Assembly (NCBI RefSeq): GCF_024166365.1 | Contig: NC_064831.1 | Coordinates: 83,216,268 to 83,280,267, forward strand | Length of the DNA stretch: 64,000 nt | From: Elephas maximus indicus | Lineage: Eukaryota > Chordata > Mammalia > Proboscidea > Elephantidae | Direction: 5' to 3' | Shown: positions 1-17,270 of the stretch, piece by piece | How positions within the stretch are numbered: position 1 is the stretch's first letter | Layout of the letters: every line of letters begins with the position of its first letter | Made by a program: the position numbers and the translations under genes | Notes under the pieces: generated by a model | Told to the model about the DNA's origin: nothing | Databases searched by the model: none | The model's input: only the letters and a program-made list of their open reading frames with translations

Positions 1-58
1 ATTATAATCACCCCAACAAGAGACACTTCAGTAACGCAGGTAGGCCAATCTGTGGAGT

Positions 59-227
59 CTTTTTTTTTTTTTTTTTTGTGCTTTAAGTGAAAGTTTACAA
101 ATCAAGTCAGTCTCTCATACAAAAAGTTATATATACCTTGCTATGTACTCCTAGCTGCTCTCCCCCTAATGAGACAGCACATTTCTCCTCTCTGCCCTGT
201 TTTCCCTGTGTCCGTTCAACCAGCTCC
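59..227 (-). mobile_element. 5'-truncated L1 3' end
   Basis: An antisense fragment of the same L1 3' UTR seen at 7013-7200 begins with an 18-base T run (reverse of a poly-A tail). It is flanked by the direct repeat ctgtggagt at 50-58 and 227-235, a target-site duplication. Only about 168 bases of L1 were inserted. Confidence 0.85.
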
Positions 228-399
228 TGTGGAGTATTATACGAGGTGCCAAAGGAAGGATCATTTCATTTTCCAAAGATGGCACTGGACCTCTGTGCTT
301 CATTCTTTTCTAACACTTTGTTATCCTTTTTCTTTTTATTGAGATAAAGTATTAAATAAAGATCCAAAAGACTTATTTCAACTTTAGATTAGGAAAAAT

Positions 400-1035
400 A
401 CAGCCACCAGAAACAAAAAAACCAATGATAAACTGAGGGGAAAAGTTTACATTGCATATCAATTGCATGGTTAAAACTGATAAAAGAGCCCTTGGAAGTC
501 GTTAACAAAAGGAATAACCAGATAAAAAGACAGACAAAGATTAGGAATAGGGAATTCATACAAAAGAGGAAATTCAAATGGCCAGTATGACAAGATGACC
601 AACCTTGCTACAGGGGAAATAATAGATCAACCAGTAATAATAATAACAATAATAATAAATCAATTTTTTACCCATTCTGATTAGCAAAAATTAAAAGCAG
701 CAATATACACAAATTGCTAAGAGTATGAATCACTACAATCTTCTGAGAAAATAACCTGAAATATCTAAGTATATATGCCGTTTGACACTATAATCCCATT
801 GCTGGGAGTTTGTCCTGTAGAAGTAAAAACACATCTATGTGTGAGGATGCTGTTCCAACCGTGTGTTGGCAAAAAGTTGGATATGACCTGACAAGTCCAT
901 TAATAGAGGAATGGTTAAATAAATAAATAGCACGCTTATACGCCATAATGTTGTTATCACTTATTAAAAAGAGTGAATTAGCTGTAGAGATTAAAAAATG
1001 GAAGGAAAAGGAAGCAACAGCACCAGTGACAAAAT
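400..1035 (+). mobile_element. Old L1 fragment, sense
   Basis: AT-rich sequence resembling the 3' part of L1 ORF2, including the phrase around tagaggaatggttaaataa at 904-922 typical of old L1 copies. It is diverged with no open frame. Confidence 0.6.
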
Positions 1036-1056
1036 CCGTGTGTGTGTGTGTGTGTA
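1036..1056 (+). repeat. (GT)n microsatellite
   Basis: About nine GT dinucleotides, lying between the sense L1 fragment and the antisense L1 fragment. Confidence 0.9.
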
Positions 1057-1205
1057 ATTTATTGAGGTTAAGTTTACATAACACAGACTAGCCATTTAGT
1101 GGCATTTAGTAAATTCACAGTGTTAGGCAGCCACGACCTCCGTCTAATTTAACACTTTCGTCACTCCAAAATAAAACCATGTACCAATTAAGCAGTTTCT
1201 CCCCA
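1057..1205 (-). mobile_element. Old L1 3' end fragment, antisense
   Basis: Resembles the start of the L1 copy at 15340-15490: it shares attcacagtgtt and the phrase attaagcagtttctccccat. Both derive from an ancient L1M 3' UTR. Confidence 0.7.
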
Positions 1206-1721
1206 TTCTCGTAGAGAGATGGCCCCAGTGGCTGCAGAAGTCAGCGTACCTCTTTGAGGTTTTCTCCTCTTCGGAATCTAAGGCCTTCTGGTCATGGTTG
1301 CTTCTGCTGCTTTTTGATGCCTTCAAACAGATTAGTTTGTTTTCTTTTTAATCTGGCCTTGGGTTTGGCAAGAGCTAGTCTAAGCTGCCTAGAAGCAGAA
1401 GATCCATGTCCTAAGATCTTAAAAATCGAAGTAGTTCAAAATTAATTGATCATCGTTTTATTGGGGGAAGAAGCTAATGACTGTACAAGGTGACTGGCAA
1501 GTGTCTTTATGTTCACAGTAGATTTGGGTGTATTAGTTGCCCTTTTTCCTGATATTTGGCTGGTTTTGTGTTCCTCATGTGATTTCACTGATAGTATATT
1601 CTAAATCCTTTGAAAGAACTCTTCTTCTTCTGAAGCTAACTGCAGTCTTCCTTAAACCTGGCTTCTCACTTTAATTGCCCAGTACTTCTAACCTGTGACT
1701 TACCTGATGGAAGCCTCATAC

Positions 1722-1889
1722 GAAACCAAAACCAAACCCCTTGCTGTCCAGTCGATTCTGCCTCATAGCGACCCTGTAGGACAGAGTAAAACTGCCCCAT
1801 AGAGTTTCCAAGGAGCGCCTGGCGAATTTGAACTGCCAACCTCTTGGTTAACAGCAGTAACACTTAACCACTACACCACCAGGGTTTCC
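1722..1889 (-). mobile_element. AfroSINE, antisense
   Basis: First copy of the tRNA-derived SINE that dominates this window. Read on the - strand it starts with accctggtggtgtagtgg, carries a pol III A-box-like head and a B-box-like motif (gttcaaattcg), then ggagcgcctt/ggaaactctatggggcag, and ends in the diagnostic tail (cgactgga, ggtttggtttcg). It is inserted into the antisense coding remnant. Confidence 0.95.
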
Positions 1890-2362
1890 GGTGGAAGGCT
1901 CAAGGAGAAAGAAAAGCAGCTTGATTTAGTCTGGAAATAAACTACTTGGCTTGAGTTTTAAGCATCTTTACTATACCATAGATTTTGACACCCAGTTTGA
2001 AATCTAGCTTTCCATTTGGTTTGAAGCTGTCTTCAAATGACCTTTTCGTTTTGCAGGCGCCTTTTTTTTTGGTTGTTGGTGAATTTTTAGGTTGAGTAGC
2101 GAAAAGGTTTTTACTTCTTGGTCCTCTGGTCATACCCACCGTAGATCAGCAATGAACTTCGCCGCTGATGGAGTGCATGTCATGTCAATGACACCAGTTT
2201 CTGAACGGCCCAGATTCCTTGATGATGTTGTTCTTTGATTTGGGTCTCTGTAAAAACGCAGACGACCAGCAAAATGAGTGGAGAGACATTTATTTGGTGA
2301 CATGTCTTTGGTTTTAATGTAATTGTAGATAGAAGATGGATTTCCTTCTGGTTAAGCCTCGG

Positions 2363-2835
2363 TGTTAGTTTCCTAGGCCTGCCATAACAAATTACCACAA
2401 ACTGGGTAACTTAAAACAGCAGAACTTTATTCTCCCCCATTCTGGAGGCCAGAAGTCTAAAATCAAGGTGTTGCCAGGGTAGGTTCCTTCCAGAGGCTCT
2501 AGGAGAATCCATTTCTCTCCTCTTCCAGCTTCTGGTGGCTACCTACAATCCTTGGTATTTTTTGGCTTTAGCTGCATAGCTCCAATTGCTGCCTCTGTCT
2601 TCTCATGGCCGCCTTCTCTATGTCTCCACGGCTAAGATCTCTTTCTGCCTTTGTCTTAAGAGGTCACCTTCATGGATTTGGGGCCCACACTAAGACCAGA
2701 ATGATCTCATCTTTTGAGATCCATAACATGATTGTATCTGCAAAGACCCTACTTTGAATAAGGTCACATTGACAGGTTCCCAGTGGACATTTATTTGAGG
2801 GGGGTGTGGGGTCATAATTTAACTCACTGCAGCCT
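2363..2835 (+). mobile_element. MLT1-like solo LTR (ERVL-MaLR)
   Basis: Starts TGTTAGTTTCCTAGG and continues with ccataacaaattaccacaaac, ttctggaggccagaagtc, and ctgcaaagaccctactttgaataaggtcaca in separate blocks that match the MLT1 LTR family as I know it. It ends near taatttaac/tcactgca. No internal retroviral sequence is present. Confidence 0.8.
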
Positions 2836-2903
2836 CCATTCCTGGACTTCTGTGTTTTCGCTGTCTTTTCTGATCGAAATGGGTGTTAATTCTTCTCAGG
2901 AAG

Positions 2904-3117
2904 GGAGCCCTGGTGATGCAGTGGTTAAGCACTCAGGTCCTAACCAAAATGTTGGTGGTTCAAATCTACCAGCTACTCCATGGGAGAAAGGTGTGGCAGT
3001 CTACTTCCATGAAGATTATAGCCTTGGAAATCCTATGGGGCAGTTTTACTCTGTCCTGTAGGGTTGCTAGGACTGGGAATTGAGTTGATGACAGCAGGTT
3101 TTTGGTTTGGTTTTCTC
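2904..3117 (+). mobile_element. AfroSINE, sense
   Basis: Near full length: gagccctggtgatgcagtgg head, the middle gggagaaaggtgtggcagtc, the tail ggggcagttttactctgtcc, and a T-rich end ggtttttggtttggttttc. It belongs to the longer subtype with the 'aaagatgtggcagtctgcttc' segment. Confidence 0.93.
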
Positions 3118-3682
3118 CTCGGGAGCAAAGAGACTATAGAAGCTGAAATGGATTTCACTTTGGCCTTAAGTGTGAGAGTTAGAGTCACGCCCCAGATCTG
3201 GTGTGAGCAATTAGATTTTTTTTTTTTTGGTGTGAACTGGGAAAGAACAGTAGAATCAACAAATATCATCAGGAGAGCTTTTCAGAGACCAGGCACAGCT
3301 TATGATGGCAGCAGGTCAATAAACTTGAGGTGTGTAAATGGAGGCTATTGTCTTGCAGCTGTAAAACTCAGCAGTGCCATTTTCTGAGCTACTCGTTTAA
3401 GGGTCTGCTTCAGATAGGAAGGTGAGCTGATATGGAAAATGAGAAGTTCTTAATTAATGTTTCAGAAGGAGAGAGGGGATGAAATTTCTTTCGCCTTAAA
3501 ATTTAGGGAAGAAAGAATGTTGGGACTTATATTATTGGGGTGTTAACCAGCAGCAGCAAGGCCGTGGAGGAGGAAATTTAATGTCTGTCTGTACAATGTG
3601 TCAGCCTTTCATTGTAAGCTTTGGCGGAAGCAAAATCTGGCTGTTTCTGGCAGTCATGAGATTGTTATTTATTTCCCTGCAG
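3118..3682 (+). other. CHD2: CHD2 intron, 3' part before the exon
   Basis: Single-copy-looking intron leading to a polypyrimidine tract at 3660-3680. Apart from a T run at 3216-3226 nothing else is recognised. Confidence 0.6.
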
Positions 3683-3929
3683 ATCGAGGAGACTGGCAGA
3701 GGGAAAGGAAGTTCAGCTATGGTGGTGGCAACAACAATCCGCCGTGGGGAAGTGACAGGCACCATCAGTATGAGCAGCACTGGTACAAGGACCACCATTA
3801 TGGGGACCGGCGACACATGGATACCCACCGTTCTGGGAGCTATCGACCCAACAACCTGTCCAGAAAGAGACCTTACGACCAGTACAGCAGTGACCGAGAC
3901 CACCGGGGACACAGAGATTATTATGACAG
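3683..3929 (+). CDS. CHD2: CHD2 penultimate coding exon (C-terminal tail)
   Basis: This exon encodes 82 residues of the low-complexity C-terminal tail of CHD2, a nuclear SNF2-family chromodomain helicase that remodels nucleosomes. The translation runs from [15 protein letters not shown] through the Tyr/His-rich [17 protein letters not shown] stretch to [13 protein letters not shown], which I recognise as CHD2 rather than its paralogue CHD1. No ATPase or chromodomain lies in this part; those are upstream of the window. The acceptor is a pyrimidine tract ending in ccctgcag at 3682. The donor is cag/gtatgt, with gt at 3930-3931. The exon starts with two bases completing a split codon and ends with the first two bases of an Arg codon, which the final exon completes. 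Length is 247 bp with no stop in frame. Confidence 0.97.
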
Positions 3930-6090
3930 GTATGTTGAAGGCCCCAAGATAACAGGTGCTGACTCAGCCAGGAGCTTACTGTTCATGAGGAGAGAAAGAA
4001 GTGACGTATGCATTTATGTACGTATCTATGAGATGTATGTGGAACATATCTTATGTGCCAGGCACAGTCCTTGGAGTTAGGGATACCAAGTCAGATCAGA
4101 CGTCCCTGCTACCAGGGTCTACAGGCTGTTGGAGAGGAATCATGATACCAGGCAGCTGGCCCTGGGTGCTGAGTGGATGGTCGAGGGTAGGAATTTTTGA
4201 GATTTTTTTGAGGGCTAAGGAAGGAAGACGGGGAGCTGATGATTCTTGATCTGGGCCCTGAAGAAAAGTCAGCTGAGCAGAGGGGAATGGAACAGGTATC
4301 CCAGGCCCAAGCCAAGAATAGGTACCCAGGAAGGGGTGGCCAAAAGTTAATAGGCTGGATGATGGGTGACCTTGAATACCAGGTTTTAACATTTATCCTC
4401 TGGATCATAGGGAGCATTTGTGGTCATATTGTTTCACCTGTGCAGTAAAAGAGTTCTCTTTCTGCCATCCGCTGAGGAAATCTAGAGAAGGGGTAGTCAT
4501 AAAATATTAAAGTCAACAGCCACCATTACTAAGCTCTCTGCTAGACGCTTAGCCAGTCTAAGTAGCAGGGACGCTGCCATGGGTACCAGCCCATGGCCTC
4601 TGCCTACCAGTAGCCCACGATTTAGGGGTCAAAGCCTTTCGAAGTTGTACCCTTTCTATAGCTGTATAGGACCACCAACTGTATGATGAACCGTGGTTTT
4701 GAACTGCAAGACAGAAAGGTTGTTAGCAAGTACACCAGGCTAAAGGTGTTTTGCCTATATTTCCTAATTTCAGGACTTGGCTGTGTTTTCAACTCATAGT
4801 AACTTTGGTTTCCCCCAGGCTAAAGACATGTTTTGTTTGGATTGTTGTTGATGTTAAAATGGGGAAATTTCACATAATTTCAGTGTCCTGCATCCTTTTC
4901 AGAAGATCTGGCCACACCAGGCTGCGTTAGCACAATAGCTGTAGCTGACTGAGTAGCAGCCGCCTCCTTCAGAGGGGGCCTATATCCCTCACTCCCTGCC
5001 TTTCTCTCTTGTCTCATCTGGCTCCAGCAGGCATTTGCGTTTTTGACCCCTGCCTTGGGCTCAGTTGGCTCAGGCTCTTGAAATGGCGTGAGGCAAACAC
5101 GGCTGCTCTTCACAGCAGGGTTGCTCGGCTGCTCATGACCCAATTGGACTTGCCCTGACATAAATACGGTGGCAACCTTGCTACAGGGGCTTGCAAATAA
5201 AGCCAGGAACCACTGTCTTCACAGCTGCTTCCCCAGCACAGTGTTGGGTACACCGTAGTACCTAATAAAAATATTTGACTAAAAGCAGTCCCGTCAAGCT
5301 CTAAAATGTATGGCAATATCAAGTTTTGTTCTTTAGGCCAAAGGAAAAAGGAAAGACTTCGGATAATAGATTTAAGTCCGATTTGAACATTCATGTTAAG
5401 TGTGGTTCATTTTGTGTCTGGCCTACAATATACTCCTAGTCCTCTTTTTAAAAACTAATCAAACCTTAGTCCAGTGTCCCACTACTTATTTGTATGATTT
5501 GTGCAAAATTATCCTCCGAGACTCAGTTTTCTCATCTGTTGACTGAGAGTAGTTAAACTTTGCATACCTGGTGGTTGAAGAATTGAAAGAAGAAACGTGT
5601 GTGAAAAGTACTCCCAAAAAAAAAAAAAAAAAATTTTTTTTTTTTTATGGGTACTAACCAAATGCTCGTAATAGTCGTATTGTTCCCGATATTAGGGAAA
5701 GCACTGTCTGTCATTGCCTTTTCTGGGTGTCTTCAGCCTCCCTTCAGATAACAGAAGACTGTAATGAGTTACTTTGGGCTTGTAGGACCCAGAACTGACC
5801 CTGGAGATTTCGAAAGCAAATTAAGAAAGTCTCAGAAGAAACAGACCTAAGTGACGTGTCTAGAATCATATTTCATTCATAGGAACCATGTTTCCTAACC
5901 TTTTGTACTCATGTCCTCGCTTTTGTTCAAAGTAAAACTCACGTCTCCTCCTTTATGTCGTTTGGAATATTTAACAAATCTATATCATGACTAAAAACAA
6001 ATGAAACAAATTACAACACACTGAGTGTGTTTTTTAAAAGCACACGTACTTTTCCTCCTCCACACGAGAATCCCTGGAAATGGGCTCTGG
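3930..6090 (+). other. CHD2: CHD2 last intron, first 2 kb
   Basis: Mostly unassigned intron. A stretch at 4650-4745 resembles a very decayed antisense AfroSINE (gaactgc, gaaaggttgttagcaag, acaccagg). An A19/T15 double homopolymer lies at 5617-5647. No exon-like open sequence was seen. Confidence 0.45.
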
Positions 6091-6099
6091 GGGAGAGGC

Positions 6100-7001
6100 A
6101 GTAATTCTTTTTTCTTGTGATATTACACTGGCTAGAACCTCCAGTTGAGGTTGAATAGAAGTAGTGAGAGCAGACATCTTTGTATTGTTTCTCCTCTAGG
6201 GAGAAGGCATTCAGTCCGTGACCATTACGTGTGATGTTTGCTGTAGGGTTTTTCTTTCTTTTATTGTAGATGCCTTTTTACTGAGACTTTTTTTTATCAG
6301 GAATGGTATTGGATTTTGTCAAATGCTTTTCCTGTGTCTGTTGAGATGATTCTGTGATTATCTCTTAGTTACTATGGTGAATTACATTGCTTGATGTTAA
6401 ATTGACCTTGTATTCTGGGCATAAACCCAGAATACAGGGTCGATACATTATCAAACATTATGTAAGGAGGATTTGATTTGCTTTAATTTTCTTTATGATT
6501 TTTACGTCTATGTTCCTAAAGGATATTCATCTGTAGTTTTCCTTTCTTGTGATATCTTTGTCTGGTTTTGGTATCAGGGTCGTGCTGGCCTCATAGAAGG
6601 AGTTGAGAAGTATTTCTTCATTCTTGTGTATCTCGGTTGATTTTCTGTTTACTTGTTTTATCAATTATTGGAAGAGGAGCATTGCTCTTTCCAGCTGTAA
6701 CTGTAGATTCGTTTATTTCTCCCTGTAGTTCTCTTTGGTTTTGTTTCATATGTCTTGAAACTCTGTTTTTAGGTGCATAATCATTTAGGTGCTGTAAATA
6801 AATTGATACCTGTATCATTATGAAATGACTTTCATTATCTCTAGTAATATTCTTTGCTCGGAAATCTGCTTTGTATGACATTAATATAGCCACTCCAGCT
6901 TTCTTTTGATGAATGTTATCATGACATATCTTTTTCCACCCTTTACTTTGAATCTGTGTCTTTGTATTTAAAATAGATTTCTTGTCAATAGCAAATCATT
7001 G
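6100..7001 (-). mobile_element. Older L1, antisense, left part
   Basis: Antisense L1 ORF2-like sequence (ggcataaaccc, ggattttgtcaaatgctttt), more diverged than the L1 beside it. It breaks off at cattggatcttt and resumes at 13233, on the far side of the younger L1. Confidence 0.75.
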
Positions 7002-7012
7002 GATCTTTTTTT

Positions 7013-13232
<6,220 letters not shown>

Positions 13233-15295
13233 GATCTTTCTTTTTTATACAGTCTGGCAATTGCTGTCTTTTAATTGGGGCATTTAGACTATTTATGTTT
13301 AATGAGATTATTGATATGGTTAGGCTTAAATCTATCATCTTGCTGTTTGTGCCTTCATTTTTTTCCCCTCTTGTTTAATTGGATATTTTTCATGATTTAA
13401 TTTGAGCCCTGTTGTGGACTTATTAGCCACAATCCTCTGTGTTGTTTCATTGGTTGCTTTAGGGTTTTATAGTATACATACTTAGCTTATTTGCTACTAC
13501 ATCGTATTACAGTACTCCTTGTTGTATATATACGAACCCCACATCAGTACACTTTCATCTCTCCCCACCTGAATTTTCTGCTCATGTTATCATACATTTT
13601 TTAAATGTTAAAAATTTCATAATACTTTGTTACTGATTTTGTTTAAACAATTTACCTTGTACATAATTTTAAATAAGAAAAGAAAATCTTAAATATATTT
13701 ACCTATGTAGTTACTTCCCGGGGCTTTTTGTGTAGATAGCCATTTCATATGGTATCATTTTTCTTCTGCCTGAGGGACTTTTGTCTCAGTGTGGGTCTGC
13801 TGTGATGAATTCTTTCAGCATTTGTATGTCTGGAAAAGTCTGTATTTTGCCTTCATTATTGAGAGGTATTTTTACTGAGTGTACATTTCTAGATCGACAG
13901 TTTTTTCCTTCAGTAATTTAAAGATGTCTCTACTGTCTGCTAGCATCTGACAAGACTTCCGTCCGTATTTTTACATTATATCTTTTTTTCCTTATCACTG
14001 GTTTTTAGTAAGTTGTTTATGATGTGCCTTAGTGTGTTTTTCCTCGTGTTTCTTGTGCTCGAGAATCGTTGAGCTTCTTAGATCTGTGGGTTTATAATTT
14101 TCATCAGATTTAGACATTTTTTGACCATTATTTTCTTCAGATATTTTTTTCTGTTCTCCCACTCTCTTCTCTCCTTCAGCAAGCCCAGTTACACCTGTAT
14201 TAGGGCCGCTTCCAGTTGTGTATGCTCACTGATGTTCTGTTTATTTTGAAAATTATGCTTTCTGTCTGTATTTGGATAGTTTCCATTGCTGTGTCATCTG
14301 GTTCACTAATGCTTCTTCAGTGTTCAATCGTCTGTGAAACTCACCTGGTATAGTTTATATCTCACACATTGTTGTTTTATCTCTAGAAGCTCTACTTTGG
14401 TCTTTCTGTTGTTATTGTTTTAAATCTCCCATGTCTCCACCTAACCTTTTGAAATGTGGAGTACAGTTGTACAAATTGTTCTGAGTCCTTGTCTTTTAAT
14501 TGTTATTTGGGTCCATTTCAGTTGACTGGTTTATCTCCTCATTATGGGTTTTATTTTCTTGGGTGTTTCCATGACTAGTCTTTTTTTTTCACTAGATGCC
14601 AGTTGTTATAAAATTTATTGAGTGCTAGATATTTTTGTATTCCTGTAAATATTCTTCAGCTTTGTTAGGAGACACAGGTTACTTGGGAATACTTTGATTC
14701 TTTCAGGTCTTGCTGTTAAGATTTTTGGGTGGGACTGGAGCATTGCTCAGTCAATGGCTAATTATTCTCTGCCACTCGGGGAAGGACCCTCATTGTACTT
14801 CTACTTAGTGCTCCTTGAATCTTGAGATTTTTTAATCTGGCTGGTGATAACAGGCACTATGTTTGGCCCTGTGTGAGCCCAGGGCACTGTTCATTTTGGG
14901 TTCTTCCCCTGGCCTTGAGAGGGTACCTCACGTGCACACCCTGATCAGTATTCAACCGAATGCTTGAGGAGACCCCTCTGCAGATCTTTGAACTTCTTCC
15001 TCTGGGCAGATTACCTTCTCGTGCACTGTATCCTGTGCACTCCAGCTGCGGGGAGTCTGCTAGGCTCCATCTGGGTTACTTCCTCCCTGTGCTGTGGCCT
15101 GGAAACCATCTCAAGGCAGTGAGCTGGGGCAATCCAAAGAAAGGCTCATCTTATTTGTTTTCCATCCCTCAGGGATCACTGTTCTTCATTGCCTGGTATG
15201 TTGAAAACCATCGTTCCATATATTTTGCCCAGTTTTGGTTGTTTCAGGTGGTGGGTAAATACAGTCTCTGTTAGTCCATCTTGAATGGAACCTGA
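13233..15295 (-). mobile_element. Older L1, antisense, right part
   Basis: Continues the element at 6100-7001: the join cattggatctttc/ttttttatacag reads as uninterrupted old L1 ORF2 sequence. The segment from about 14460 to 14900 resembles the 5' region of ancient L1M elements (tgggtgggactggagcattgctcag in part). No coding frame survives. Confidence 0.7.
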
Positions 15296-15309
15296 AGTCA
15301 CCAATTCGC

Positions 15310-16430
15310 TCTCTTTAATTTTTTTTTTTTTAAATCGAGGTGAAATTCCTATAACATAAAAAATTTTGAAGCATACAATTTAGTACATTCACAGTGTTGT
15401 CCAACTATCATCTATATCAACTTCCAAAACATTTTCATCCCTCTAAAAGAAAACCCCCTATCCATTAAGCAGTTTCTCCCCATTCTCCCTCTCCCCCCCT
15501 CCACCCGCTGTATTCTATTCCAGCCCCTATCTGTGTCCTGTCTCTGTGGTCTCTTCTGGCTATTTCATGTAAGTGGAATCATACAATATGTAACATTTTG
15601 TGTCTGTCTTCCACTTAGCATAGTGTTTTTCTGGTTCATCAACATTGTAGCATATATCCGTACTTTATTCCTCTTTATGGCTGAATAATATTCCATTGTA
15701 TGGATGTTTCTCCATTCCTCAGTTGGTGGGCCTTTAGGTTATTTCCATCTTTTGGCTATTGTGAATAATGCCGCAGTGAACACTGGTGTACAAGTATCTG
15801 TTTGAGTCCCTGCTTTCAATTCTTTTGGAAATGGAATTGCTAAGTCATATGGTAAGGGTTTTTTATGGTAATTCTAAGGAGCCCTGGTGGCACAGTGGTT
15901 AAGTGCTCAGCTACTTAACTGAAAGGTTGGCGGTTTGAACCCACCAGCCTCTCTATGGATAGAAAGATGTGGCAGTTGGCTTCTGTGTAAAGATAATAGC
16001 CTTGGAAACCCTATGGCAGTTCTGCTCTATCCTCTAGATTCTCTATGAGTTGGAACTGACTCAGTGGCACCCAATAACAACATGATAATCCTATGTTTAG
16101 CCTTTTGAGGACTCACCCAACTGTTTTCCATAGCAACTGCACCATCTTACATTCCCACCAGCAATGGACAAGTGTTTCAATATTTCCACATTTTCACCAG
16201 TACTTATTTTCAGTTTTTTTTATTTTTTATTATAGCTCTCCTAGAGCATGTATAGTGGTATGCCATTGTAATTTTGATTGGCATTTCCCTGGTGACTAAT
16301 GACGTTGAGCATCTTTTCATGTGCTTGTTGGCCATTTGTATATATTCTTCGGAGAAATGTCTATTCAAGTTCTTTGCCAGTTTTTTAATTGGATTATTTG
16401 TTGCTCAGTTCTCTTTTAACAGCATAATGA
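15310..16430 (-). mobile_element. Second ancient L1 3' end, antisense
   Basis: Antisense L1M-type 3' sequence (taagtggaatcatacaatat, ggctgaataatattccattg, cccaccagcaatgg) in the usual order. It is interrupted by an AfroSINE at 15877-16085. Confidence 0.8.
15877..16085 (+). mobile_element. AfroSINE, sense, inside L1
   Basis: Head gagccctggtggcacagtgg and tail ending ggcacccaataacaacat. It is flanked by taattcta (15869-15876) and taatccta (16086-16093), a target duplication with one difference. Confidence 0.95.

Positions 16431-17270
<840 letters not shown>

Larger units (their letters stand above)
1241..2900 (-). pseudogene. Decayed antisense coding remnant (candidate processed pseudogene), identity unknown
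   Basis: On the - strand three protein-like blocks follow one another. Block 1 (2348-2130) is open for 72 codons and contains SETGVIDMTCTPSAAKFIAD. Block 2 (2139-1942) is Lys-rich and contains SKNLFATQPKNSPTTKKK. Block 3 (1655-1241) contains ASEEEEFFQRI, then ALAKPKARLKRKQTNLFEGI, with four internal stops (after FFQRI, two after NKTMIN, and one after KKQQKQP). Frameshifts separate the blocks. An MLT1-like LTR at 2363-2835 and an AfroSINE at 1722-1889 break the sequence, and upstream - strand sequence at about 2840-2900 (HPFRSEKTAKTQKSRN) may continue it. The basic, Ser-rich composition resembles a nuclear protein. No introns are visible and it lies inside a CHD2 intron in antisense, so a retrocopy is likely. 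I do not recognise the parent gene. Confidence 0.4.
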
